This document shows positions 35,011 through 42,645 of a stretch of DNA of 64,000 bases, one piece after another (the first letter of the stretch is position 1; each line of letters opens with the position of its first letter). Where the stretch lies: positions 1 to 64,000 of the forward strand of contig CBFHJJ010000003.1 in the NCBI GenBank assembly GCA_965655865.1, read 5' to 3'. The notes under the pieces were generated by a model that saw only the letters and a program-made list of their open reading frames with translations, made no database searches and was not told where the DNA came from. This stretch comes from MAG-121220-bin8 sp965655865. GTDB taxonomy: Bacteria; Bacteroidota; Bacteroidia; Flavobacteriales; Flavobacteriaceae. A program made the translations under genes and the position numbers.

Positions 35011-36161
35011 AGACCTTTAATTAAACGTTTTATGACTGCAGATAAGAAAATAGTTTTTGGAAAACTTAACATGATTTTCAATTCCTCAGAAAAACTTGAT
35101 TTATTATCCAAAAATTTAAAAATGGTTTTTGGATCATTTTTCTTAAACATATTAGTAAACAAATTCTTTCCTAAGTAGTTTTTATCAAATAAGACATCAA
35201 GAAAAATTAAATCGTAAAACCAAAAACGATTTTTTTTCATAAATTTTTTGAAATTATCATTAGATTTTACAAAATCAATAATCTTAGATGTGTTTTTGTC
35301 AATATTTTTAAATGTATATCCAGTACTTGGTTTACTCCAACCACCCGCAGATCCAATATTTAAAATATTCTTTGTGTTAGATTCAAAAAAAGGAAAACAA
35401 GTCATTGGGATTTGTCCGGATTCTTTTGACTTGATTTCAAAATCATCAATACCAGACTCTAATAAATAGTTTTCGATTGCAGATTTGTATTTATTTTCAT
35501 CTAATAATTTTTTAGAAAACAACGTGTATTCAACTAAGGCTTCGGTTTTTGAAAACGGAAGAATATACATAAACTGAGTTGTTGAATTTTGTTCAATATT
35601 AAAATCCATAAACGTAGCCTTTTCAGGATCAAAAAAATTATTCTTTGTTTTAATAACCCAACCTTCAAAATGTTGAATTAATAGAGGGAATTTTTGATCA
35701 TTTTTAATTAGGTTCCAATCCAAAATACTATTAAAAACTTTTGAAGATTTATAAGTTTTTTTATTTGTTTCAACCAAACAATGAGATTTGCAATCTTTAA
35801 AGTTTAAAACATTATCATTTAAAACTTGAATATTTGTATTGTTTTTAATTATTGAATTTGTGTATTTATAAAACGAAATACTGTTTAGCATTTTATAATT
35901 AAGAGGGGTTAAATCAAGAGATTTTTCCTCCAATCCATTTTTAAAAATAACATTTTCCCAACTTGAGGTTAATAAAGAATCCCAAGTAGATTTTTTTTTG
36001 TCCCAAAAACACAAAGTTCTATCGTTTTTGACTTTAGGAAAATTAGGATCTAAAATTAAAATAGATTTATCATTGTAATATGAATCATTGGAGAATTTTG
36101 AAGCAAGTAAAAGACCTGCAATTCCTCCTCCGCAAATTATGTAATCGTAATCTAATTCCAT
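35007..36161 (-). CDS. crtY: Lycopene beta-cyclase (CrtY type)
   Basis: 384 residues. An FAD-type dinucleotide-binding N-terminus (DYIICGGGIAGLLLASKF, residues 5-22), the NDRTLCFWDK segment, FMDFNIEQ, FMYILPFSKTEALVEYTLFS and NIGSAGGWSKPSTGYTFKNI identify the CrtY/CrtL lycopene cyclases. It closes both ends of lycopene to give beta-carotene, which Blh (encoded 1 kb away) cleaves to retinal for the proteorhodopsin. The start is at ATG 36161, 59 bases after the proteorhodopsin terminator; no consensus promoter is clear. crtE, crtB and crtI are not in the window. Confidence 0.93.
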   Translation of the reverse strand: MELDYDYIICGGGIAGLLLASKFSNDSYYNDKSILILDPNFPKVKNDRTLCFWDKKKSTWDSLLTSSWENVIFKNGLEEKSLDLTPLNYKMLNSISFYKYTNSIIKNNTNIQVLNDNVLNFKDCKSHCLVETNKKTYKSSKVFNSILDWNLIKNDQKFPLLIQHFEGWVIKTKNNFFDPEKATFMDFNIEQNSTTQFMYILPFSKTEALVEYTLFSKKLLDENKYKSAIENYLLESGIDDFEIKSKESGQIPMTCFPFFESNTKNILNIGSAGGWSKPSTGYTFKNIDKNTSKIIDFVKSNDNFKKFMKKNRFWFYDLIFLDVLFDKNYLGKNLFTNMFKKNDPKTIFKFLDNKSSFSEELKIMLSFPKTIFLSAVIKRLIKGL

Positions 36162-36219
36162 CGAATTATTAAATATAAATATATAATTTCAATTGAATAC
36201 AAATATGAAAAATTTAAGC

Positions 36220-36250
36220 AAAAAAAAAGCCGCTTTAAAAGCGGCTTTTA
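36220..36250 (-). terminator. Rho-independent terminator of the proteorhodopsin gene
   Basis: Read on the minus strand, an AAAAGCCGCTTT/AAAGCGGCTTTT inverted repeat runs into nine T residues (36228-36220). It lies 18 bases after the proteorhodopsin stop and cuts it off from crtY, so the rhodopsin message is monocistronic. Confidence 0.92.
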
Positions 36251-36268
36251 ATTAATAAATTAAATTTA

Positions 36269-36991
36269 TTATTTAGATACAGCTAAGTTATAAACTACAA
36301 GTCCAAAACCGATTTTGTTCACAGCATCACCAATGTTGTATACAACATTCATGTCTAACGAAACAATATCGTTTAAACCTGAGTACCATCCTTCTGTTCC
36401 AAGCATATATCCTAGTGGATATATTGCCCATCCAACAAGAACGAACCAAGCTAAAGTGTTATGTGCTTTTTCAACTGCTCCACCTGCAGAAACTGCAAGC
36501 TTTTTAGCTTCTCCAAACCAAACCATGTAAGCAATAATAAAGTACGCTATACCAGATAATAATCCCCAAATAGCAGGACCAAGACCTAAAGCATCTCCAC
36601 CGTTAAACTCACCAAAGAATCCAGTAACTAACATTACTGTAGACCATAGGATTAGTTTCCACATCATACTCTTTGTTGCACCAGCAACTTTAAGTATCAA
36701 GTAAAATTCAACACACATTAAAGGAACTGTTAAAATCCAATCAACATATCTGAAAAAAGTAGTATCACCTGGATCTACATCTCTCATGTAATTGTAATGA
36801 ACAGCAGCAATAAATGTGATAAGTCCTGAGACTAAAATCGAATTTCTCCATTTTGCATCAACTGCATTTAATGAAAGAAAAAAGAAAACTGACGCAGCCA
36901 TCATAGCCATAGTTCCAATAAAGAAAGTAAAGCCGACTAAGTCGTTAGGCACATCACCTAAAAAATAAAAAGTGTTTAAAAATAATTCCAT
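36269..36991 (-). CDS. Green-absorbing proton-pumping proteorhodopsin
   Basis: 240 residues, seven helices. The retinal Schiff-base lysine is Lys226 (DAVNKIGFGL). The proton-pump triad is Asp84, Thr88 and Glu95 in RYVDWILTVPLMCVE, with His65 pairing the acceptor. The spectral tuning residue (position 105 in green proteorhodopsin) is Met92, the flavobacterial green-light type. Gly143 in helix E occupies the position where other proteorhodopsins have Phe and bacteriorhodopsin Trp, the lateral window for carotenoid antennas. It has its own consensus promoter and strong terminator, and is divergent from blh. It makes proton-motive force from light at the inner membrane. Confidence 0.97.
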   Translation of the reverse strand: MELFLNTFYFLGDVPNDLVGFTFFIGTMAMMAASVFFFLSLNAVDAKWRNSILVSGLITFIAAVHYNYMRDVDPGDTTFFRYVDWILTVPLMCVEFYLILKVAGATKSMMWKLILWSTVMLVTGFFGEFNGGDALGLGPAIWGLLSGIAYFIIAYMVWFGEAKKLAVSAGGAVEKAHNTLAWFVLVGWAIYPLGYMLGTEGWYSGLNDIVSLDMNVVYNIGDAVNKIGFGLVVYNLAVSK

Positions 36992-37021
36992 AATTTAATA
37001 ATTTATTATTTTGTTTAAACT

Positions 37022-37050
37022 CAAATATATATAAAAAATTAATATCTAAA
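37022..37050 (-). promoter_or_regulatory. Promoter for proteorhodopsin
   Basis: On the minus strand TATATTTG (37029-37022) is a perfect -7 element; TTTAG (37050-37046) stands 16 bases upstream as a weak -33 match. The leader to ATG 36991 is about 25 bases. Confidence 0.6.
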
Positions 37051-37081
37051 CTAAATTAGCTTTAACAAAAACTAAAAAAAT

Positions 37082-37969
37082 TTGAGAAATCCATACTTCA
37101 TTAATGATAACACATGTAAATTAATAATATTTTCAACTATTTTTTGCATTATTCTTTCTTTATCAATTAATGATTTTTATATAAACTTTTTAGCTTTTTC
37201 AGGAATATTAACTTTTGGTATAACACACGGTGCCAATGACTTACTGTTAATAAAAGAAGTTTCAGAAAATTATAATTTCAAACTTCAGTTCCTATATTAT
37301 GTAGGCATGGTCGGAGGATTTTTTTTATTTTTCTATAATATTCCAATTTTAGCCTTAATAACTTTTATTTTACTGAGTTCCTATCATTTTGGAGAGCATC
37401 AATGGACTCTTTTTAACAAAATTGAAGATTATTTTATTAAAATTTTTTATTTTTTTTACGGATTAACAATCTTTTCTCTTCTATTTTATTTTAATATTAA
37501 AGACGTTTCAGACATAATTTATGATATTACGACTATACAATTAAGTGAGAATTTCTTTTTTTACTTAGTGATTACTTCCACATTAATATCATTTATTAGT
37601 TCATTGCTACTTTATAAAAAATTAAAAAATCAGTTAATTACTCAAATCATACTGTTGATTTTATTAATTATAACATTTAAAACATGTGGGTTAATATGGT
37701 CCTTTGCTATATATTTTGTTTTTTGGCACAGTATACCATCCATAAAGGAACAAACTATATTTATATATGGAAAAGCTGAAAAAGAAACAATTAAAAATTA
37801 TTTTAAAAAAGCATTTTCATATTGGCTACTATCAATAATAGTATTAATAATTACTTATTATTTATTTAGAGTAAATCAAGATAAATTAATTAGCATATTT
37901 TTTTCATTTTTAGCTGCCATCACTTTCCCACATACATTTGTGGTATCTAAAATAAAAAAACCCTCTTAA
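37082..37969 (+). CDS. blh: Beta-carotene 15,15'-dioxygenase, Brp/Blh family
   Basis: 295 residues with about eight membrane helices. The iron-binding histidine motifs of the family are present: GITHGANDLLL, SSYHFGEHQW, FWHSIPSI and FPHTFVVSK. It splits beta-carotene into two retinals, the chromophore of the proteorhodopsin encoded on the other side of the 90-base divergent gap. Translation begins at TTG 37082; no ATG fits the usual N-terminus. No strong plus-strand promoter was found in the gap, so its expression may be low or regulated. The stop codon lies inside a hairpin that may end transcription. Confidence 0.93.
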   Translation: MRNPYFINDNTCKLIIFSTIFCIILSLSINDFYINFLAFSGILTFGITHGANDLLLIKEVSENYNFKLQFLYYVGMVGGFFLFFYNIPILALITFILLSSYHFGEHQWTLFNKIEDYFIKIFYFFYGLTIFSLLFYFNIKDVSDIIYDITTIQLSENFFFYLVITSTLISFISSLLLYKKLKNQLITQIILLILLIITFKTCGLIWSFAIYFVFWHSIPSIKEQTIFIYGKAEKETIKNYFKKAFSYWLLSIIVLIITYYLFRVNQDKLISIFFSFLAAITFPHTFVVSKIKKPS

Positions 37970-37986
37970 AAAGAGAGCTTTTTTAT
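37952..37986. terminator. Candidate bidirectional terminator between blh and a membrane-protein gene
   Basis: An A-tract, a short CTCTT/AAGAG stem with a three-base loop and imperfect extension, then a T6 tract. It overlaps the blh stop and could serve both converging genes. The short core stem makes it a moderate prediction. Confidence 0.5.
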
Positions 37987-38004
37987 TTCCTGAAATTTTA
38001 ATTC

Positions 38005-38346
38005 TTATGCTTTTTTTCTATTTGCAATAAAACTTTTAACAAAGTAAACCATAGCTAAAATTGACGTTAAAATCATTACTGAAACTCTAACTATCCCAAT
38101 AGTCTCTTCTCTTCCAATAGCACCTTTTAAAGGCATAAATAATCCAATAAGACAGATTAGAGTCAATAAAACCGCAATATGTGCTAAAACCTTATTTTCT
38201 TTTTTAAGTCCTGGTGAGCAAAACAATAAAGCCCATCCGAAAACTACAGGAATAATTGCAGTTCCAGACGAACTTTCAAAATATCCCCATAATCCTATTA
38301 CAATTAAACATATTGAGTTTAAAATATTTGCTTTTAAAGAATTCAT
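38005..38346 (-). CDS. Small four-helix membrane protein of unknown function
   Basis: 113 residues with four predicted membrane helices (about 8-23, 29-44, 54-70, 86-106), a GxxxESSSGTAIIPVVFGW segment and a positively charged C-terminus (ANRKKA). No family was recognised. It is 46 bases downstream of the AAA+ ATPase gene on the same strand and may be part of that transcript; it converges on blh. Confidence 0.7.
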   Translation of the reverse strand: MNSLKANILNSICLIVIGLWGYFESSSGTAIIPVVFGWALLFCSPGLKKENKVLAHIAVLLTLICLIGLFMPLKGAIGREETIGIVRVSVMILTSILAMVYFVKSFIANRKKA

Positions 38347-38392
38347 AATTATTTTTTAATGATTAAATTTTTATAAAATAAGTGATTTATTA

Positions 38393-39844
38393 CTACAATC
38401 CATTGATATAATCTGAAAATGAATCACTAAAAGACAATCCTCTTGATGTTCTAGTGATACTTACTTTTTTATATGATGATAATCCCCAAAGCAAAAATTC
38501 ACACATAAAATTTTCATCCTTAGGGTCAATTTTAGGAATATAATTTTTTACAAATTTTTTCAAGACTTTAATAGTTTTAAAAGTATCGTTGTATGACTTA
38601 TTATCTAAATTTTCGTCTATAAAAAGTTCTTTATTTTTAAACCAATCCAATACTTCGTTATATGGATCTAATTCTTCAGATTTGTTTAGTTTTTTAATTT
38701 TTGGAAAATAATTTATAAAAAATGTTTTTACAGATTCTAATATCAAAAGTCTAGAAATTTCTGTAGCACCCTCCTGCTCTCCTTCGTAGACTAATTCGAT
38801 CTTACCGTTAATAGCGGAAATAACTGCATTAAAATCTGTCATTCTTATAGTTGTATTAGACTCTCCATTAATAAGCATTCGTCTTCTAGCTGAACTAACT
38901 AAATTTTCAAAAGAAGAAATTGAAAGTCTTGCACTAACACCACTTTTTGAATCCACATAAACACTTTCTCTGGCTTCAAAACTAATTTGTTCTACAATAT
39001 CTTTAGCTATTTCAGGAATATAAACGTCACTTAAGTTACTAACTGAAGATTCTTGATGAGTTATTGTTTTTGCAATTTCAATAGTTTTAGGATAATGAGT
39101 CATTATCTGAGACCCTATCCTATCCTTTAATGGGGTTACAATACTTCCTCTATTTGTGTAATCTTCTGGGTTAGCTGTAAAGAGAAATTGAACATTTATT
39201 GGCAATCTTAATTTAAATCCACGTATTTGAATTTCTTTTTCTTGAAGAATTGAAAATAATGATACCTGTATTCTTGCTTGTAGGTCTGGAAGCTCATTTA
39301 ATACAAAGATACATCTATGGGCTCTTGGTATCATCCCAAAATGTATAACTCTGGGGTCTGAATATGACAATTTTAAGCTAGCAGCTTTAATAGGATCAAT
39401 ATCACCAATTAAATCAGCAACTGTTACATCTGGGGTTGCAAGTTTTTCGAAAAAGCGTTCCTCTTTAGGTATCCATTCAATTGGTGTTTCATCACCTAAT
39501 TCATTAATTTTTTGCTTACCATAATAAGAAATGGGATCTAAAGGATCGTCGTTAATTTCAGAGCCAGAAATGATTGGAATCCAATCATCTAATAGATTGG
39601 TTAGTTGTCTAGCTAATCTTGTTTTTGCTTGTCCTCTTAATCCTAAAAGATTTATATTATGACCTGAAAGAATTGCGCGTTCTAAATCAGGAATAACAGT
39701 GTCCTCATAACCATGAATTCCCTCAAAAGTTGAAATACCTTTAGATAAATTTAATCTAAGATTTTTTTTCATTTCATCTTTAATTCCAATAGCTTTATAT
39801 CCAGAATTCTTAAGTTCTTTTAAAGTTTTTATTTTGTTATTCAT
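38393..39844 (-). CDS. AAA+ ATPase related to magnesium chelatase subunit I (MoxR/ChlI group)
   Basis: 483 residues. Walker A is GLRGQAKT at 68-75; the strand CIFVLNELPDL matches the Walker B region with an Asn-Glu instead of the usual Asp-Glu; sensor 1 is FLFTANPED, and the long helical insert and lid are as in the ChlI/BchI branch. It is the first partner of the VWA protein ending three bases upstream. By family knowledge such AAA/VWA pairs act as chaperone-like metal-insertion or complex-activating machines. No chelatase large subunit (BchH/CobN) is nearby, so the name chelatase is misleading here. Confidence 0.85.
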   Translation of the reverse strand: MNNKIKTLKELKNSGYKAIGIKDEMKKNLRLNLSKGISTFEGIHGYEDTVIPDLERAILSGHNINLLGLRGQAKTRLARQLTNLLDDWIPIISGSEINDDPLDPISYYGKQKINELGDETPIEWIPKEERFFEKLATPDVTVADLIGDIDPIKAASLKLSYSDPRVIHFGMIPRAHRCIFVLNELPDLQARIQVSLFSILQEKEIQIRGFKLRLPINVQFLFTANPEDYTNRGSIVTPLKDRIGSQIMTHYPKTIEIAKTITHQESSVSNLSDVYIPEIAKDIVEQISFEARESVYVDSKSGVSARLSISSFENLVSSARRRMLINGESNTTIRMTDFNAVISAINGKIELVYEGEQEGATEISRLLILESVKTFFINYFPKIKKLNKSEELDPYNEVLDWFKNKELFIDENLDNKSYNDTFKTIKVLKKFVKNYIPKIDPKDENFMCEFLLWGLSSYKKVSITRTSRGLSFSDSFSDYINGL

Positions 39845-39847
39845 TTA

Positions 39848-40966
39848 TTATAATCTTTTTTTTCTATTAGTTTCATAATCTTCAAAAATCATCTCACCCA
39901 ATCCCTTCAAACCAGTATAAAATGCTTTTCCTTTATTTGCTTTTGTAAATTCTTGAACAAAACTTTTGAGATACGGATCTTGCGCTATCATAAAAGTTGT
40001 AATTGGTATATTTAGTCTTCTAGCTTGTTGTGCCATATTATAACATTTGTCTACAATGTGAGAGTCTAATCCATTACTGTTTTTATAATAACTACCGTCT
40101 TTTAATTTCAAACAACTGGGCTTACCATCAGTAATCATAAAAATTTGCTTGTTAGAATTTCGATTTCTTCTTAAAATATCCATTGCCAGCTCTAGTCCAG
40201 CAACAGTATTTGTATGAAAAGGACCAACATTTAAATACGGTAATTCTTTAATAGAAATTGGTCTAGCATCATTGCCAAAAACTATAATATCCAGTTTATC
40301 TTTTGGGTATCTTGTTGTAATAAACTCAGATAAAGCCATTGCAACTTTTTTGGCTGGCGTAATACGATCCTCGCCATAAAGAATCATACTATGACTTATA
40401 TCAATCATTAACACTGTGCTCATTTGTGCTTGGTGAAATTGATCATTAATAACTAAATCATCTTTAGATAATTTAAAGTCATCTAATCCGCCTTGAATTT
40501 GAGCATTTTTAATACTTTCAGTAATGGCAATTTTTTCAATAGAATCCCCAAACTCATAGTTTTTTAAATCACCTGAATCACTGTGACCTGTTCCTGTATG
40601 TTTTGTGTTGTGATTTCCATTACCAATCCTCTTCATTTTACCGAAAATTTGCTTTAAGGCATGTTGTCTTAAAAGCATTTCAGTTTTGGCAGTAAGACCA
40701 ATACCATCTCCATTACCGTCGTGTTTCAAATCTTTTTTTATAAATCCCTTTGCTAATAATTCTTCAATGAAATCATCCATAGTATAATCCTCACTAGTCA
40801 AAACATATTCCTTGTCTAACTCTTTTAGCCAGTTAATAGCTTCATTAAAATCACCAGAAGTGTAAGTAATTAGTTCTTTAAATACTTCAAAAAGTTTTTC
40901 AAATGGAGTTTGAGATTTAGCCTTGAAATTTGAGAACAGAAAACCTGATTGTCTTAATGGATTCAT
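39848..40966 (-). CDS. VWA-domain protein partnered with the AAA+ ATPase
   Basis: 372 residues. The N-terminal half (1-175) is helical with a Gly/His/Asn/Thr-rich hinge at about 112-135. The C-terminal VWA domain has a complete MIDAS: DISHS (Asp189, Ser191, Ser193), a Thr in HTNTVAG near 254 and ITDGKPS with Asp280. No signal peptide, so cytoplasmic. It is encoded first in the pair, with three bases before the AAA+ gene. The MIDAS site probably binds the client or the AAA+ ring through a metal. The client is unknown. Confidence 0.86.
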   Translation of the reverse strand: MNPLRQSGFLFSNFKAKSQTPFEKLFEVFKELITYTSGDFNEAINWLKELDKEYVLTSEDYTMDDFIEELLAKGFIKKDLKHDGNGDGIGLTAKTEMLLRQHALKQIFGKMKRIGNGNHNTKHTGTGHSDSGDLKNYEFGDSIEKIAITESIKNAQIQGGLDDFKLSKDDLVINDQFHQAQMSTVLMIDISHSMILYGEDRITPAKKVAMALSEFITTRYPKDKLDIIVFGNDARPISIKELPYLNVGPFHTNTVAGLELAMDILRRNRNSNKQIFMITDGKPSCLKLKDGSYYKNSNGLDSHIVDKCYNMAQQARRLNIPITTFMIAQDPYLKSFVQEFTKANKGKAFYTGLKGLGEMIFEDYETNRKKRL

Positions 40967-40974
40967 TAACCTTA

Positions 40975-41003
40975 AAAATATATTACTTTAAATATTTAGG
41001 CAA
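40975..41003 (-). promoter_or_regulatory. Candidate promoter for the VWA-AAA+ operon
   Basis: On the minus strand TTG (41003-41001), an 18-base spacer and TATATTTT (40982-40975), one mismatch from consensus, nine bases before the VWA ATG. A message from here would be almost leaderless. Confidence 0.4.
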
Positions 41004-41016
41004 GCTTAATCTTTAA

Positions 41017-41466
41017 TTATTTTACTGCACTAGTATGATCGCTAACAATCAACCAATTGTTATTAATTTTTTTCCAAAGTAATGTGAAATGACCATAACT
41101 ATCATCACCAGATCTTTTCAAATAATATTCACCAATTAAATAAGCTGTTTCTGATGAAACTGATTTGATTTTCTTAATTGTAAAATTTAGTTTACCCATT
41201 ACTTTAGTATTTGGATATGAGGAATAATATCTTTTTCTTGTATTTTCCCAACCATATATTGGACCAGATTGTCCTGAAAAAACCAACTCTTTAGATTTCA
41301 AGTATCCATCCATAAAAGAATCTATGTCTCCATTATTCCATGCGACTTGTTGAAGATTCATGACTTTCATAATACTCAAAGAATCATTAACTGAAATTAA
41401 ATCTTGAGCATAGTTGTTAAAATAGCTCACAAATAAAATTGTAAAAAATAAATTTTTAAGAATCAT
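41017..41466 (-). CDS. Secreted SnoaL/DUF4440-like (NTF2-fold) protein
   Basis: 149 residues. A signal peptide (about 1-20, ending YAQ) precedes one NTF2-like domain: VMNLQQVAWNNGDIDSFMDGY at the first helices, then WENTRKRYYSSYP and a beta-sheet ending TLLWKKINNNWLIVSDHTS, the typical DUF4440/SnoaL C-terminus. The fold serves many roles from isomerase to small-molecule binding, so no activity is assigned. It lies between the VWA gene and the unassigned secreted gene, all on the same strand, but a hairpin separates it from the latter. Confidence 0.75.
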   Translation of the reverse strand: MILKNLFFTILFVSYFNNYAQDLISVNDSLSIMKVMNLQQVAWNNGDIDSFMDGYLKSKELVFSGQSGPIYGWENTRKRYYSSYPNTKVMGKLNFTIKKIKSVSSETAYLIGEYYLKRSGDDSYGHFTLLWKKINNNWLIVSDHTSAVK

Positions 41467-41504
41467 AATTTAATAAGTTATTAATATTTGATATCAATTT
41501 AAAT

Positions 41505-41537
41505 AAAAAACCCCAAGTTTTTTCCTTTGGTTTTAAT
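41505..41537 (-). terminator. Terminator downstream of the 268-residue secreted protein gene
   Basis: On the minus strand an imperfect stem (AACCAAAG with CTTGGGGTT) around an A-rich loop is followed by TTTTTTATTT. It lies 17 bases after the stop of the gene ending at 41554. Confidence 0.6.
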
Positions 41538-41553
41538 ATTAATAATTATTAAA

Positions 41554-42360
41554 TCATTCTGCGATAGTAAAAGTTTTTGATGGAGTCCCCTTACTAGCCC
41601 AAGTACAGCCTAAAAAAGTAGTGATTTCATCTTTGTGATTTCCGCTAATGTCCCACATTCTTTTTTGATCATCATTCATAGGTCCAAAATTTTCTAAACT
41701 TTTCTGATTAATTAGAAAAGATTCCCATGAATTATACCAAAAAGCTGCTTGAAAGGTATAAGAACTTCCGCTGTAATGACCAGTGGGAATTATAGCAAGA
41801 GCTTCTCCCAAATCAATTGACGATTGTCTTGTTGATTTATTCCAAAGAGAAATATACTCTCTTCTGTCTTTCCATTTGGGATTACTTTCATTAAATACAA
41901 CGATGTGTTTTTTAGAAAAGTCAATATCATTATCAGTTATAAAGATCTGGTTATCAAATGTTACTCTTATTTCGTCATCATGCCCTTCTAAAAACAATTG
42001 AAAATACGTAGACCATTCTTCTTTTAACATTTTTTTCTCATCATATGAGATACTCATGTCATCAATATTTTTATTAACCTCAACTCCATAATTAACAGCT
42101 GAAGCTTGAGCAATAATATTTGGATACACTTCAATTACTTTAAAAGTAAAATCGCTTCCATAAGTATGAGAAAACAACCATGTTGATGCCATCTTATTTT
42201 CTTCACTTCCCATAAAATATATGTCAATAAACTTTTTATGCATTTTGACAAAATCATTTGCTTTTGATCTTGGAACATCTAAAGTGTAAAATGAATGAAT
42301 TTCTTGAGCAACTGAATTGAAAGAAACGAATAATGTTAATAGAACCAGTAATTTTTTCAT
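41554..42360 (-). CDS. Secreted protein of unknown function
   Basis: 268 residues with a signal peptide (MKKLLVLLTLFVSFNSVAQ). No family was recognised. Two halves look loosely alike: each has a strand ending in a long aromatic segment followed by a helix with paired aromatic residues (around TWLFSHTYGSDFTFKVIEVYP and around HYSGSSYTFQAAFWYNSW), which would fit a pair of ferredoxin-like alpha/beta-barrel repeats; this is inference. Residues KWKDRREYISLWN and GCTWASKG are the most distinctive. It is divergent from the TetR gene across a 285-base gap with a palindromic operator, so it is the likely regulated target. Confidence 0.7.
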   Translation of the reverse strand: MKKLLVLLTLFVSFNSVAQEIHSFYTLDVPRSKANDFVKMHKKFIDIYFMGSEENKMASTWLFSHTYGSDFTFKVIEVYPNIIAQASAVNYGVEVNKNIDDMSISYDEKKMLKEEWSTYFQLFLEGHDDEIRVTFDNQIFITDNDIDFSKKHIVVFNESNPKWKDRREYISLWNKSTRQSSIDLGEALAIIPTGHYSGSSYTFQAAFWYNSWESFLINQKSLENFGPMNDDQKRMWDISGNHKDEITTFLGCTWASKGTPSKTFTIAE

Positions 42361-42416
42361 ATTTGAAATTTTAATTAATAATTGTGTTTTAATTAATACT
42401 TTAATTTAAAAAAAAT

Positions 42417-42459
42417 AATAGTTCGATTTACGACTATTATAAAATAAATAGTTCGATTT
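42417..42459. repeat. Direct repeats in the TetR-secreted protein intergenic region
   Basis: The 13-base unit AATAGTTCGATTT occurs at 42417-42429 and again at 42447-42459, starts 30 bases apart (about three helical turns). The first copy also forms an imperfect inverted repeat with CGACTATT just after it. Spacing and placement suggest a protein-binding site on the secreted-protein side of the gap. Confidence 0.6.
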
Positions 42460-42480
42460 TAAAAATACTAAAAAGAAATT

Positions 42481-42502
42481 ATACATACCAAACAGTATGT
42501 AT
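42481..42502. promoter_or_regulatory. Palindromic candidate TetR operator
   Basis: A perfect inverted repeat with arms ATACATAC and GTATGTAT around six bases, 22 bases in all, the size and symmetry usual for TetR-family operators. It sits in the divergent gap, 121 bases from the secreted-protein ATG and 144 bases before the TetR start. Confidence 0.6.
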
Positions 42503-42599
42503 TAATTATAATTTTAGTAATTTTACAATAATCTATTGAAAATTAGGGAAATAATTGAATTTAGTTCATTTTTTTAATGGATGTTTTATTAAAAATTAA

Positions 42600-42607
42600 T
42601 ATTTTTG
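42600..42607 (+). promoter_or_regulatory. -7 element for the TetR gene
   Basis: TATTTTTG is an exact TAnnTTTG match 38 bases before the GTG start. No convincing -33 TTG is present. The rest of the 285-base gap (42361-42645) holds the repeats and operator described separately and no ORF. Confidence 0.35.
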
Positions 42608-42645
42608 GGTGCTTTTTTAGCATTTAAATAATTTTTTAAAAAAAA

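Noticed and set aside
38393..39844. Magnesium chelatase for chlorophyll synthesis
   Set aside because: No BchH/ChlH or other bacteriochlorophyll genes are present and the partner is a generic VWA protein; phototrophy here is by rhodopsin.
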